38,940 nt of DNA from an uncultured Bacteroidota bacterium (lineage in GTDB: Bacteria > Bacteroidota > Bacteroidia > Flavobacteriales_F > PHOS-HE28), in the NCBI GenBank assembly GCA_902825795.1, contig CADECG010000013.1:1-38940 (forward strand). The letters run 5' to 3'. The position numbers were made by a program, and so were the translations under genes. Position 1 is the first letter of the stretch; each line of letters starts with the position of its first letter. A model generated the notes under the pieces. The model did no database searches and was not told the DNA's origin. It saw only the letters and a list, made by a program, of their open reading frames with translations. Below are positions 25,032-33,257 of this stretch, piece after piece.

Positions 25032-27278
25032 ATGGTGCGGGGTGTTGCCGTGCTTTCCATCGCGCTCCTTTCGCTGGGAGCATGTGGTCAAAGCCCCTCG
25101 AGCAAGAGTGCTGTGCGCTTGACCGCCGTGGCGGACAGCACGGCACCTGCGATCGCGTTGTTCTGGGAGGCCTTCCCGGGTTCAAGTGCCTTCAGCGTTT
25201 ACCGCAGACCGCAGGGAGCAACCACATGGGGCGCCGCTTTGGCCTCCTTGCCCGGTGCCGCGCTATCGTGGACGGATACTGCTGTAAGCGTAGGCACTCC
25301 GTATGAGTACAAGCTCGTGCGCAGCGCGAGCGGGAACGGTTACGGTTATGTGAGTTCCGGGATCGCGGTGCCGCCGAATGAGATCCGCGGTAAGCTGGTC
25401 CTGTTGGTTGAATCGGGTGTGGCGGCGCTACTTACAGCCGAACTGGACCAGCTGGTCGAAGATCTATGGGGCGACGGCTGGATGGTGTTGCGTCATGATG
25501 TTGGCAGCAGTGATCCCGTCACTGCCGTGCGTGCACTTGTCCAAGCGGATCATGCGGCCTATCCAGGACAAGTGAAGGCGGTGTATGTGGTCGGTCATGT
25601 ACCAGTGCCGTACAGCGGCAATACGAACCCGGACGGTCATAATGAGCATCGTGGTGCTTGGGCGTGCGATGGGTATTACGGAGAGATGACAAGCACTTGG
25701 AACGATGTCACGGTGAACAACATGTCCGGCTCTTTCCCCCACAACCACAATGTTCCCGGTGATGGGAAATTCGATCACAGTGATTTCCCGTCTTCCGTTG
25801 AACTGGCCGTGGGCCGCGTGGACTTGTCCCGCTTACCGGCTTTCGCCTTACCGGAAGTGGAGTTGTTGCGTGGCTATCTGCACAAGGCGCACGCGTTCAA
25901 AACGCGCCAGTTCACGGTGCTGCCCACCGCGGTCATCAACGACGACCTTCAGTGGGTATCGAACCCGTTGGGTTCAACTGGGTACAAGAGTTCGATTCCC
26001 TGTGTGGGCCCAGCCGCATTCACGGAGCTTGTTCCATCGCTGGCTCCGTTCTCCGATCATTTCCTCGTTACCGACGATCTGTGGTCTTACCACTCCAGCA
26101 GCGGTGTGCAGCTTGTCGATAGCCTTGGCGGTACGCGGTTCGTGGGCACGGCGAACGGACTTACAACCGCCGAGCTTGCAACGAACCAGCACGGGGCGAT
26201 CTTCAATATGTCTTTCGGTAGCTACTACGGCGACTGGGACAACACCGATAACATGCTACGGGCAATGATCGGCGGCGGGAACCCACTAATGCACGTGTGG
26301 TCAGGTATCCCCAATTGGTTCTTCCATCCAATGGCCATGGGCGAAACGGTCGGCGCGTGTGCCTTGCGTTCCATGAACAATACCAACACGGACTACAGTC
26401 TCCAGAACGGTGGCTGGCAAGGACAAGGGATGGTGCGTGCACACATGGGCCTCATGGGCGATCCTTCGCTGCGCATGCGTTATGTAGCTCCGCCCTCGGG
26501 GTTGGTCGCAACGAATACCAGTTGGTATGCTTCATTCAGTTGGAACCCCTCACCGGATGCGGTGGATGGTTACTACATCTATAAGGTGGACAGTGCGAAC
26601 GGACAGATCACACGGATCACGCCAACACTTGTCACGGACACGTTCCATGTATCAACCATGCAGTTTTTCCCCGGGGACCGATACATGGTGCGGGCCATGG
26701 CGCTTACCACCTCACCAAGTGGTTCGTACTACGACTTGTCGTTGGGCGCGTTGGGCATTGCCCAAGGAACCCAAGTAGCCGATTGTCTGGGCATCATTGG
26801 TGGTACGGCCATACCGGGTACGGCATGCGATGATGTGGACCCAAACACGGGGAACGACCTGCTGGATACGCTCTGCATTTGCAGCGGACTTCCCTTCGAT
26901 TGTGAAGGTGTGCCAGGTGGACCAGCGACCGTAGGTAGTGCTTGCGACGACGGCAACCAGCTAACCATCAACGATGCGTATGACGCTTCATGCTTCTGCG
27001 TGGGCATCGTCGATGGCATCCATGAAACAGCTGCCAACCCACTGCGTGTTGGGCCAGTGCCGTGCAATGATGTGTTGGATGTCAGCAGCGATATCGTGCT
27101 GCGCGGCACCTTGAGCATTCGTGCCCTCAATGGTTCGTTGGTGCGCGATACGGTCTGCAATGGCAAGCAAGTACGCATCGACGTGCGGCCACTGGCCAAC
27201 GGCACGTACGTGCTGATCTACGCACCCAAAGACGCCGAACGGGGCGAGCGCACCGTGCGCTTCACCGTCCAGCACTGA
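25032..27278 (+). CDS. Large surface lipoprotein with gingipain-like (pseudo)peptidase domain, Cys repeats and T9SS tail
   Basis: A 748-residue exported protein. The signal MVRGVAVLSIALLSLGAC predicts lipidation at Cys18. Next come an FnIII-like domain (about 27-110) and a long domain resembling C25 gingipain folds: KLVLLVESGV, AVYVVGHVPVPYSG, VELAVGRVDLSRLPA and the closing LMGDPSLRMRY. Where C25 enzymes have the GHG and catalytic Cys motifs this protein reads NMSFGSYYGDW and VWSGIPNWFF, so it is probably inactive. A second FnIII (about 490-570), two 39-residue Cys repeats (584-661) and a T9SS-type C-terminal domain (about 675-748) follow. An upstream ATG (24990) was rejected because it buries the signal peptide. 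Confidence 0.72.
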   Translation: MVRGVAVLSIALLSLGACGQSPSSKSAVRLTAVADSTAPAIALFWEAFPGSSAFSVYRRPQGATTWGAALASLPGAALSWTDTAVSVGTPYEYKLVRSASGNGYGYVSSGIAVPPNEIRGKLVLLVESGVAALLTAELDQLVEDLWGDGWMVLRHDVGSSDPVTAVRALVQADHAAYPGQVKAVYVVGHVPVPYSGNTNPDGHNEHRGAWACDGYYGEMTSTWNDVTVNNMSGSFPHNHNVPGDGKFDHSDFPSSVELAVGRVDLSRLPAFALPEVELLRGYLHKAHAFKTRQFTVLPTAVINDDLQWVSNPLGSTGYKSSIPCVGPAAFTELVPSLAPFSDHFLVTDDLWSYHSSSGVQLVDSLGGTRFVGTANGLTTAELATNQHGAIFNMSFGSYYGDWDNTDNMLRAMIGGGNPLMHVWSGIPNWFFHPMAMGETVGACALRSMNNTNTDYSLQNGGWQGQGMVRAHMGLMGDPSLRMRYVAPPSGLVATNTSWYASFSWNPSPDAVDGYYIYKVDSANGQITRITPTLVTDTFHVSTMQFFPGDRYMVRAMALTTSPSGSYYDLSLGALGIAQGTQVADCLGIIGGTAIPGTACDDVDPNTGNDLLDTLCICSGLPFDCEGVPGGPATVGSACDDGNQLTINDAYDASCFCVGIVDGIHETAANPLRVGPVPCNDVLDVSSDIVLRGTLSIRALNGSLVRDTVCNGKQVRIDVRPLANGTYVLIYAPKDAERGERTVRFTVQH
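26781..27014 (+). repeat. Two tandem 39-residue Cys-rich repeats within the lipoprotein gene
   Basis: In-frame tandem copies of 117 nt (26781-26897 and 26898-27014) encode the pattern DC-G--GG-A--G-ACDD----T-ND--D--C-C-G. The four Cys per copy are conserved, whereas the DNA has diverged, so this is an old protein-level repeat. Similar spacers precede T9SS tails in other Flavobacteriales surface proteins. Confidence 0.75.
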
Positions 27279-27297
27279 TCGGTTTTTCGGTTTCCGC

Positions 27298-29064
27298 TCA
27301 GTACTTCTTCTTCCCAGCGAACTTCTTCTTGAACGGTGCGCGTTCCCCTGATGCATCGGTACGTGGACGCTCACGGAAGCCGCCGGTTCCTTCTTGACGT
27401 GGGCGCGCAGCGCCACCGCTGTTACTGCCTTGTTGCAGGTCAACGCGCACAGGCCGGCCTTTGTAGTTGGCGTTCTGGAACGCGGCCATGGCCTTGCTGA
27501 GTTGGCTAGCTTCGATGTCCACGAAGGAGTACACATCTTTCAACGTGATACGCCCGATCGAATCGCCTTGCATGCCGGTGATACCACAGATGTAGCCGAG
27601 CATGCGGCCTTTGTCGAAACCATCAACGGTGCCCAAGTTGATGAACATGCTACCGCCCATGGCGAAGCGTTCGCGCGGCTCGCCCAATGCAGCACCGGGA
27701 TGTGGCCGGCGCGTGTGGTCCTTCTGGCTCATGTCCACGTTGAGGTCCATGCTACCGCGGTAGATCTCCAGGAAACGGTTGAACTCGATGGAGACCACGC
27801 GTTTGATCAATTCCTCTTTGCTCAGTTTCTCCAGGTCGAGGCGCACGGCGTCCATGAATCCGGCAATGCCTTCTTCATCGATCTCCACGTCTTTGATGCG
27901 CTGGATGAGCAGCAACAATTGGCGTTCGCAGATCTCCGCACCGCCCGGCACACGCATGTAGGTGAAGTGCGTTTTCAGCGCGCGCTCCAACTGGCGCACT
28001 TTGCCAATGTCACGCTGTCCGATGATGCTCAATGAAATGCCTGAGCGTCCCGCGCGTGCGGTACGACCGCTGCGATGGGTGTAGCTCTCGGCCTCACCGG
28101 GCAGATCGAAGTGGATCACGTGGGTGATGTCCTGCACATCGATGCCGCGTGCCGCCACGTCGGTGGCGATGAGCAATTGCAGTTGGCGGCTGCGATAGCG
28201 CGCCATGACGCGATCGCGTTGTTGCTGGCTGAGATCGCCGTGGATCGCATCGGCGTTGTAGCCGTCCTTCATCAGGTGCTCAGCAAGCTCCTGTGTTTCG
28301 TGTTTGGTGCGGCAGAAGACGATGGCGAACAGATCGGGCGTAGCATCAACGAAGCGTGTGAGCGCTGCGTAACGATCGCGCATCTGCACCACGCAGTAGC
28401 GGTGGTCGATGGCTTCGGCCGTGGTGTTGGTGCGACCGACGTTGATCTCCTGCGCTTCGCGCATGTAGCGTTTCGCGATGCGTCGCACTTCGCTGCCCAT
28501 GGTGGCGCTGAAGAGCCAGGTGCGTTTGTCCTTGCGAGTGGTTTCGAGGATCGCCGTGAGGTCTTCCTGGAAACCCATGTTGAGCATCTCGTCGGCTTCG
28601 TCGAGCACCACGATGTCCACCAAGGCCAAGTCGATGGCTTCGCGACCGAGCAGATCGAGCAAGCGACCGGGTGTGGCCACTACGATCTGCGCACCCTTGC
28701 GGATGTCGCGGATCTGGTCGCGGATGGGAGCGCCACCGTACACGGCCACGCTCTTGATGCCCTTCATGTACTTGGCGAAACGATCGAAATCCTTCGTGAT
28801 CTGCATGCAGAGTTCACGCGTGGGCGAGAGGATGAGCGCCTGAACGGCGTTCACCGAAGGATCCAACTGTTGCAACAGCGGAAGGCCATAAGCCGCTGTC
28901 TTGCCGGTGCCGGTCTGGGCCAGCACCACGCTGTCCTGCTCGCTCTTCAGCAGCACGGGGATCGCCATTTCCTGTACGGCGGTAGGGGCGGTGAAGCCGC
29001 TTTCCGCAAGCGACTTCAGGAGTTGTTCGTTGAGGCCGAGGTCGGCGAAGGATGGAGTAGGCAT
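27298..29064 (-). CDS. deaD: DEAD-box ATP-dependent RNA helicase (DeaD/CsdA type)
   Basis: A 588-residue RNA helicase that unwinds structured RNA in ribosome assembly, RNA decay and cold adaptation. Motifs in order: Q-motif region FTAPTAVQEMAIP, Walker A AQTGTGKTAAYG, PTRELCMQ, TPGRLLDLL, DEAD in VLDEADEMLNMGF, SAT in LFSATM, then IVFCRTKHETQEL, ATDVAARGIDV and YTHRSGRTARAG. A DbpA-type RNA-binding domain (about 465-545: FINLGTVDGF, IGRITLKDVYSFVDIE) and a basic Gly/Arg-rich tail ending KKKFAGKKKY follow. ATG 29062-29064 is preferred over a TTG 12 codons earlier because it places MPTPSFADLGL at the normal N-terminus. It is convergent with the gene ending at 27278 (19-nt gap) and has an unusually long leader. 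Confidence 0.95.
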   Translation of the reverse strand: MPTPSFADLGLNEQLLKSLAESGFTAPTAVQEMAIPVLLKSEQDSVVLAQTGTGKTAAYGLPLLQQLDPSVNAVQALILSPTRELCMQITKDFDRFAKYMKGIKSVAVYGGAPIRDQIRDIRKGAQIVVATPGRLLDLLGREAIDLALVDIVVLDEADEMLNMGFQEDLTAILETTRKDKRTWLFSATMGSEVRRIAKRYMREAQEINVGRTNTTAEAIDHRYCVVQMRDRYAALTRFVDATPDLFAIVFCRTKHETQELAEHLMKDGYNADAIHGDLSQQQRDRVMARYRSRQLQLLIATDVAARGIDVQDITHVIHFDLPGEAESYTHRSGRTARAGRSGISLSIIGQRDIGKVRQLERALKTHFTYMRVPGGAEICERQLLLLIQRIKDVEIDEEGIAGFMDAVRLDLEKLSKEELIKRVVSIEFNRFLEIYRGSMDLNVDMSQKDHTRRPHPGAALGEPRERFAMGGSMFINLGTVDGFDKGRMLGYICGITGMQGDSIGRITLKDVYSFVDIEASQLSKAMAAFQNANYKGRPVRVDLQQGSNSGGAARPRQEGTGGFRERPRTDASGERAPFKKKFAGKKKY

Positions 29065-29310
29065 GTGTCGAATGATGAATGTCCAAGGCTCAATAGCCAA
29101 TGTTCAAGTGGGGGTACGTCCGCACTTGCGCAGAAGGAAGAAAGCGAAGGGTGTGGGTTGTAGGAGAGGGTTGTTGAGGGTTGAAGCGAGAGGGCCAATG
29201 AGCGGGGCTGCCGCTTCCCTTGGTATTCCTCAGCTTTCAGCCTTCACCCTTCCATGCCATTAGCAGCGGCAACCTGGGAGCGATGGCGGAAAGCTCGTAC
29301 CGCCGTTAGT

Positions 29311-29341
29311 GTTCCGTTCCGTGGAACGGGCCGCGAATGTA
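29311..29341 (-). promoter_or_regulatory. deaD promoter element and hairpin at the start of a ~265-nt leader
   Basis: On the minus strand TACATTCGCGGCCC (TACATTCGC at 29333-29341) matches the promoter element of rpsT for 13 of 14 bases. It is immediately followed by a perfect CGTTCC-ac-GGAACG hairpin near the expected transcript start. The start would lie about 265 nt from the deaD ATG, and no gene occupies 29065-29359. Long leaders are known for cold-inducible deaD/csdA genes in other bacteria. Confidence 0.5.
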
Positions 29342-29359
29342 GACTTATCCGCCGGATGC

Positions 29360-32074
29360 TCAGTAGGTGACCCCCAAACTATCCCACGGCATCACGCTGA
29401 CGCGGAAGTCGTCGAGCAGCACGGTGCCCGGCCCGTTGTTCCAGACGTAGGCCTTGAGGGTGCCGGGTTTCCAGCGGAGTTGCTCGACTTGGGCGATGAG
29501 GCAGAGTGATGCCCAGCCGTCAGCGTCAATATCGTGTTCGTCTAATTGCTTGGTACGGTAGAAGAGCAGCTCGCCTTCATTCTCAACACTGAGAACGAGG
29601 AAAGACTCCACTGGGAAAATGAACCCGCCCATGGTATCGACTTCCATCACCATGTTGTAGCTGGCTTGAACGATAAGCGCGTCACCGCTATTTGCTCCGA
29701 GTCCGCTGATCTCCATCTCGAACGCGGGAGACCAGTCGGAAGAGTCTTTCTTGAGGACCATAGCGTTGCGCAGGATGATCGGTTCAGCTCGCTGGGGAAG
29801 TGTGTATTCCAGTTCAGCGAAGGATCTCTCATAGAGAACGGACCCGGATCTATCGGCAGGACAACCGCCGCGAGCATTGCCCTCCGCACCATGCACTGTT
29901 GCCCCTGCGCATCGGGTAAGCAGAGCGGTCCCCGTAACTGCGATCGCCCATCCAACCGACAGAACGCGAGACGTGCGACCAGAGCAGGAGATGGCAAGGA
30001 GCCAAAGAGCGATCAGGAACGAGCACCACGACAATGTGCGCAGCCAACCCAGTACATCTAGTTCATACCGGATCTCGACCAGATGTTCACCACCCACTAA
30101 TGGGATCCGGAGCAGCGGGTCCCCGGGAAATGGCAGGAGCAGGGTAGGTATTCCATCCACATAAGCGACCCACCCGGGAAGTGCGTTCTGCTGGATGACC
30201 AGATAACTTTCTTCACATGCTTTCACATTGATGTCGAACCCAGTGGAACTTATCTGCCGAACCCTCATCACCAGTGGTTCGCAGGATAACCCATCAGGGG
30301 CTTCCGTAAATGGTTGATCGACATATGCGAATGGACGGTAGCGCGCGAGCATTGATCCAAGCGAATTGTTCATCATCGCCAAGTGGTCCTTAGGCCAATA
30401 GCTGTTGAACCCATCATGTGACACCCGCTTCTGGAAGATGTTGGTGTTGCGCCAGAGCGGCTGGAGGTCCTGGTTGTCATCCTTGTTCCAAGCAAGCTCT
30501 TCGTTGTTCGGTGAGGGAAATCCCTCCGGCCGCATCTCCACAATGCGGTCGATGATGCTCGGCGAGGTATCGCTGATACCGGTCTGCCAACTGCACAGCA
30601 GCACGGCGATGACACCTTCCACCGTCACCAGTGCAACCAGACGTGTCGTGGAGAACCACTTCCGCTTCCACAGCATTGCGGCGAACACAGCGAGTAACGC
30701 GAGTTGGACAACGCCATGCACTATGGTGCGTTCAGCAATGCTCGTCGCGTTCATCCGCTCGAAAAGGTTCGCGTGCACATCGTCCAGCGCGAAGCCTAAG
30801 CCGAACTGAATAGTGGCAGCCCTCAAGACCGCGATCAGGATGATGGCGGCTGCAATGGCTATCAACGCCCACAGTGCGGTTCGCGATCGTGGTGTCAGTT
30901 CATTCCACTGGGCCAACGTCCGCGCCACGGGCAACAACCAGCACAACAATGTGAAGTAGGTGTAGTACGAGGGGAAGCGGAACACATCCAGCCCCGGCAA
31001 CGCACTGTACAGCAAACGATGTACTGGCAGCGCATTACCGAACGAGGCAAGCAGACACACGGCGCCGAAGACCAGCAAAACATTCTCCGTTGCGGTACGC
31101 TTCCGCAGGAACGCCAGTGGTACCAACACCAGCATCAGTATGCCCATGTGTGCGTTGGCCATGGTGATGTTGGTGCCCGTGATCTCCGGTCCACCGGTGG
31201 TGGCCCAAGGGATCAGGAACGAGAGTGTCGCTTTCCACGTGAACGGGTTCTGCGCGGCCATTGCGTAGTCCATGCCACCCATGCGCTCGATGAAGGGCGC
31301 GGAATACCACCACGCATGCAACACACCACAAGCCATGATGAGCGTGGCGCAAGCGAAAAGGAGCAGGTGCCCGAACAGGCGCAATGCTGCTCGACGATCT
31401 CCAGAGCGCAGGAACGGCACGCAACGCACTACAATAAGCGCCAGCATCAGGTACGCACCGATGATGGTGAACGTGTGGTTGCCACCGGTGAGCAAGAGGA
31501 ACTGGAACACCGCGGTTTCCAGCGCAGGGCGCCAACCGGGCTTATCGAGCAAGCGCAGGAAGGCAGCGAACATCCACGGCCACCACGCGCCGCTGATGAA
31601 CGAATACTGGTGCATGACGTGGGCTGTGAAAAAGCCCGACAGCGTGTATGCAATGCCGATGGCCAAGGCCGCGCTATGACTTCCGCAGAACTGCTTGGCC
31701 AGCCGGTACATACCCATGCCAGCCACCAGCAGGTATACGATCACCAGCGACTGCAACACATAAATGCTCTGCCCGATCGTCCCGCCCAACAGCAATGCTT
31801 CGGGATACCATGCCGGGCCTTGCAGATCCGCATGCACCGGATAGCCCATCTGCTGGTAGGGGTTCCAAACGGGCCACTCACCATTCTGCAGGCAATCCGC
31901 GATGAACGTGCGCCACGGTAGCCAGCAATCGAGCATGTCGCCGTGCACCACGCAATAGGTGAAGGTGGCCAGGGGCCACCAAGCGATCAGTACGCAAGCG
32001 AGCAGGACAAGGAATGCCCGAAACTCATTGGTGAGCGTTAGCCCGGTGCGTTCGACTCCCCTATGTCGCATCAT
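29360..32074 (-). CDS. YfhO-like multipass membrane protein (first of two)
   Basis: A 904-residue membrane protein of the YfhO (GT-C-like) type. The first periplasmic loop carries CVVHGDMLDCWLPWRTFIADCLQNGEWPVWNPYQQMGYP, here in pieces: HGDMLDCWLPW, an acidic pair region as in GT-C active sites, and WNPYQQMGYPVHADLQ. About a dozen hydrophobic helices follow to roughly residue 490. A soluble C-terminal part contains PGWVAYVDGIPTLLLPFPGDPLLRIPLVGGEHLVEIRYE, one more pair of helices and a beta-rich tail. YfhO proteins are implicated in lipoteichoic acid glycosylation in Firmicutes; the role in Bacteroidota is unknown. The longest frame starts at TTG (32089); ATG 32072-32074 is preferred. Confidence 0.78.
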   Translation of the reverse strand: MMRHRGVERTGLTLTNEFRAFLVLLACVLIAWWPLATFTYCVVHGDMLDCWLPWRTFIADCLQNGEWPVWNPYQQMGYPVHADLQGPAWYPEALLLGGTIGQSIYVLQSLVIVYLLVAGMGMYRLAKQFCGSHSAALAIGIAYTLSGFFTAHVMHQYSFISGAWWPWMFAAFLRLLDKPGWRPALETAVFQFLLLTGGNHTFTIIGAYLMLALIVVRCVPFLRSGDRRAALRLFGHLLLFACATLIMACGVLHAWWYSAPFIERMGGMDYAMAAQNPFTWKATLSFLIPWATTGGPEITGTNITMANAHMGILMLVLVPLAFLRKRTATENVLLVFGAVCLLASFGNALPVHRLLYSALPGLDVFRFPSYYTYFTLLCWLLPVARTLAQWNELTPRSRTALWALIAIAAAIILIAVLRAATIQFGLGFALDDVHANLFERMNATSIAERTIVHGVVQLALLAVFAAMLWKRKWFSTTRLVALVTVEGVIAVLLCSWQTGISDTSPSIIDRIVEMRPEGFPSPNNEELAWNKDDNQDLQPLWRNTNIFQKRVSHDGFNSYWPKDHLAMMNNSLGSMLARYRPFAYVDQPFTEAPDGLSCEPLVMRVRQISSTGFDINVKACEESYLVIQQNALPGWVAYVDGIPTLLLPFPGDPLLRIPLVGGEHLVEIRYELDVLGWLRTLSWCSFLIALWLLAISCSGRTSRVLSVGWAIAVTGTALLTRCAGATVHGAEGNARGGCPADRSGSVLYERSFAELEYTLPQRAEPIILRNAMVLKKDSSDWSPAFEMEISGLGANSGDALIVQASYNMVMEVDTMGGFIFPVESFLVLSVENEGELLFYRTKQLDEHDIDADGWASLCLIAQVEQLRWKPGTLKAYVWNNGPGTVLLDDFRVSVMPWDSLGVTY

Positions 32075-32114
32075 TCTTCCACAGTCCAAACAGAATGGGA
32101 TCGGGCTCTTCTGA

Positions 32115-32852
32115 TCAACGTTCGATGTCGAAACGAATGGGCAATCGATAGCGTTGTTTCATTGTCATCCCATCAGCTTGCGCTGGTATCCACCGCGGCA
32201 TAGACGACACAACGCGGAGGGCTTCCTCATCCAGCAGTGGATGCACGCTCTTCAAAACCTGGATATCCGCGATAGCCCCATCCTCCAACACCATGAATTC
32301 AAGTTCTATACGTCCCTCGATACGGTTTCTCATGGCTTTCCGGGGATATCGAAGGTTCTCTCCAAGGTATGCGAACAGTTGGGCCTCGCCGCCTGGAAAG
32401 GAAGCAGTTGATTCGAATGGTACCCAAGGCAGCGGATTGCCAAGGCTGTCGTGCATTTCACCCGAAACGTGCACACCCATCGAGTACACATCATGCCTCT
32501 TCAGCGCCCCATTCTTCCACCAGCTCCGAAAGTCACCGTCGAGTTGATCTCGAATATAGTTGCACTCAACCCAGCCTTCGGTTACAGGAAACCAGAATCG
32601 ATGCCGACCATGCAACAAGAGTTCACCGCTAGGCACCTTTATCCAATTGGATTCCTCAGTGAGAAAGCCGCTTACCTCAAAAACCTTGCGCCGGAAAGTT
32701 CCATCGATCGCGCTGAGCGCTGACCAGATCGAATAGTGATGCGCTAAGGCCAAGGAGTGGACCGTGTCCTCCCGATGATCGAAGTATGTGGTATCCTGGC
32801 ATAGTCCGATACCAGAACCCAGCACCATAGGCAGAATTGCAATGAATCGCAT
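32115..32852 (-). CDS. TonB C-terminal-domain protein with MORN-like segment
   Basis: A 245-residue exported protein. The signal peptide is MRFIAILPMVLGSGIGLCQ. A MORN-like stretch (VPSGELLLHGRHRFWFPVTEGWVECNY, DGDFRSWWKNGALKRHDVY) describes a short run of beta hairpins. The last 90 residues are a TonB-C domain (FPGGEAQLFAYLGENLRYPRKAMRNRIEGRIELEFMVLEDG in pieces, then ILKSVHPLLDEEALRVVSSMPRW). In Bacteroidota such energy-transducer-like proteins without an N-terminal TonB helix are common and poorly understood. Longer frames start at 32897, but ATG 32850-32852 places the signal peptide first. It is 40 nt upstream of the YfhO-like gene on the same strand and divergent from the DUF4834 gene. 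Confidence 0.78.
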   Translation of the reverse strand: MRFIAILPMVLGSGIGLCQDTTYFDHREDTVHSLALAHHYSIWSALSAIDGTFRRKVFEVSGFLTEESNWIKVPSGELLLHGRHRFWFPVTEGWVECNYIRDQLDGDFRSWWKNGALKRHDVYSMGVHVSGEMHDSLGNPLPWVPFESTASFPGGEAQLFAYLGENLRYPRKAMRNRIEGRIELEFMVLEDGAIADIQVLKSVHPLLDEEALRVVSSMPRWIPAQADGMTMKQRYRLPIRFDIER

Positions 32853-32950
32853 TGAGCCAATGTACTCGTAATGATCAACAGCCATTGTCGAGCGCATCTT
32901 GACGTACTAGCGCACAAGGCAATTCGAGCTTATCCACGCCCCACGATCGG

Positions 32951-32959
32951 TACTTTCGC
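32951..32959 (+). promoter_or_regulatory. Promoter element (TACTTTCGC) of the DUF4834-YfhO-GT-neuB run
   Basis: TACTTTCGC lies 24 nt upstream of the DUF4834 ATG and matches the TAnnTTCGC element seen ahead of rpsT, deaD and the sugar phosphotransferase gene. It is the only copy found on the plus strand and stands at the head of the five-gene plus-strand run to the window edge. No clear -33 box. Confidence 0.45.
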
Positions 32960-32983
32960 CCGCCTTGGCACGAAGCCATTGGA

Positions 32984-33238
32984 ATGAACGAAGCAAGCTT
33001 CACCGGGTTCTTCCGCACCCTGCTCACCATCATCGTGGTGTGGTGGGTCGTGCGGTTTCTGGTGAAGGCCTACATCGTTTGGAACGCCACGCAAAAGAGC
33101 CGGAGTTCCTTCCATCAAACAAAACCCGACCCGCGCGTGAAGGGCGAAGTGCGCATTGAACGCTTGGACAAGAACGACCCACGCTCGCCCGGCTACCAAG
33201 GACCGGTGGAAGACGCGGACTACGAGGAAGTGAAGTGA
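32984..33238 (+). CDS. DUF4834 family small membrane protein
   Basis: An 84-residue protein with one N-terminal membrane helix (FFRTLLTIIVVWWVVRFLVKAYIVW, about 9-33) and a polar C-terminal tail with KGEVRIERL and an acidic end (GPVEDADYEEVK). This layout matches the small Bacteroidota-specific DUF4834 family of unknown function. The ATG at 32984 is 24 nt after a promoter-like TACTTTCGC. The following YfhO gene begins 20 nt downstream, an arrangement compatible with one transcript. Confidence 0.8.
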   Translation: MNEASFTGFFRTLLTIIVVWWVVRFLVKAYIVWNATQKSRSSFHQTKPDPRVKGEVRIERLDKNDPRSPGYQGPVEDADYEEVK

Positions 33239-33257
33239 TCATTGAAATAGAACCAGT

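Noticed and set aside
28075-29163. 362-codon plus-strand frame opposite deaD
   Set aside because: All DEAD-box motifs are on the minus strand and in order.
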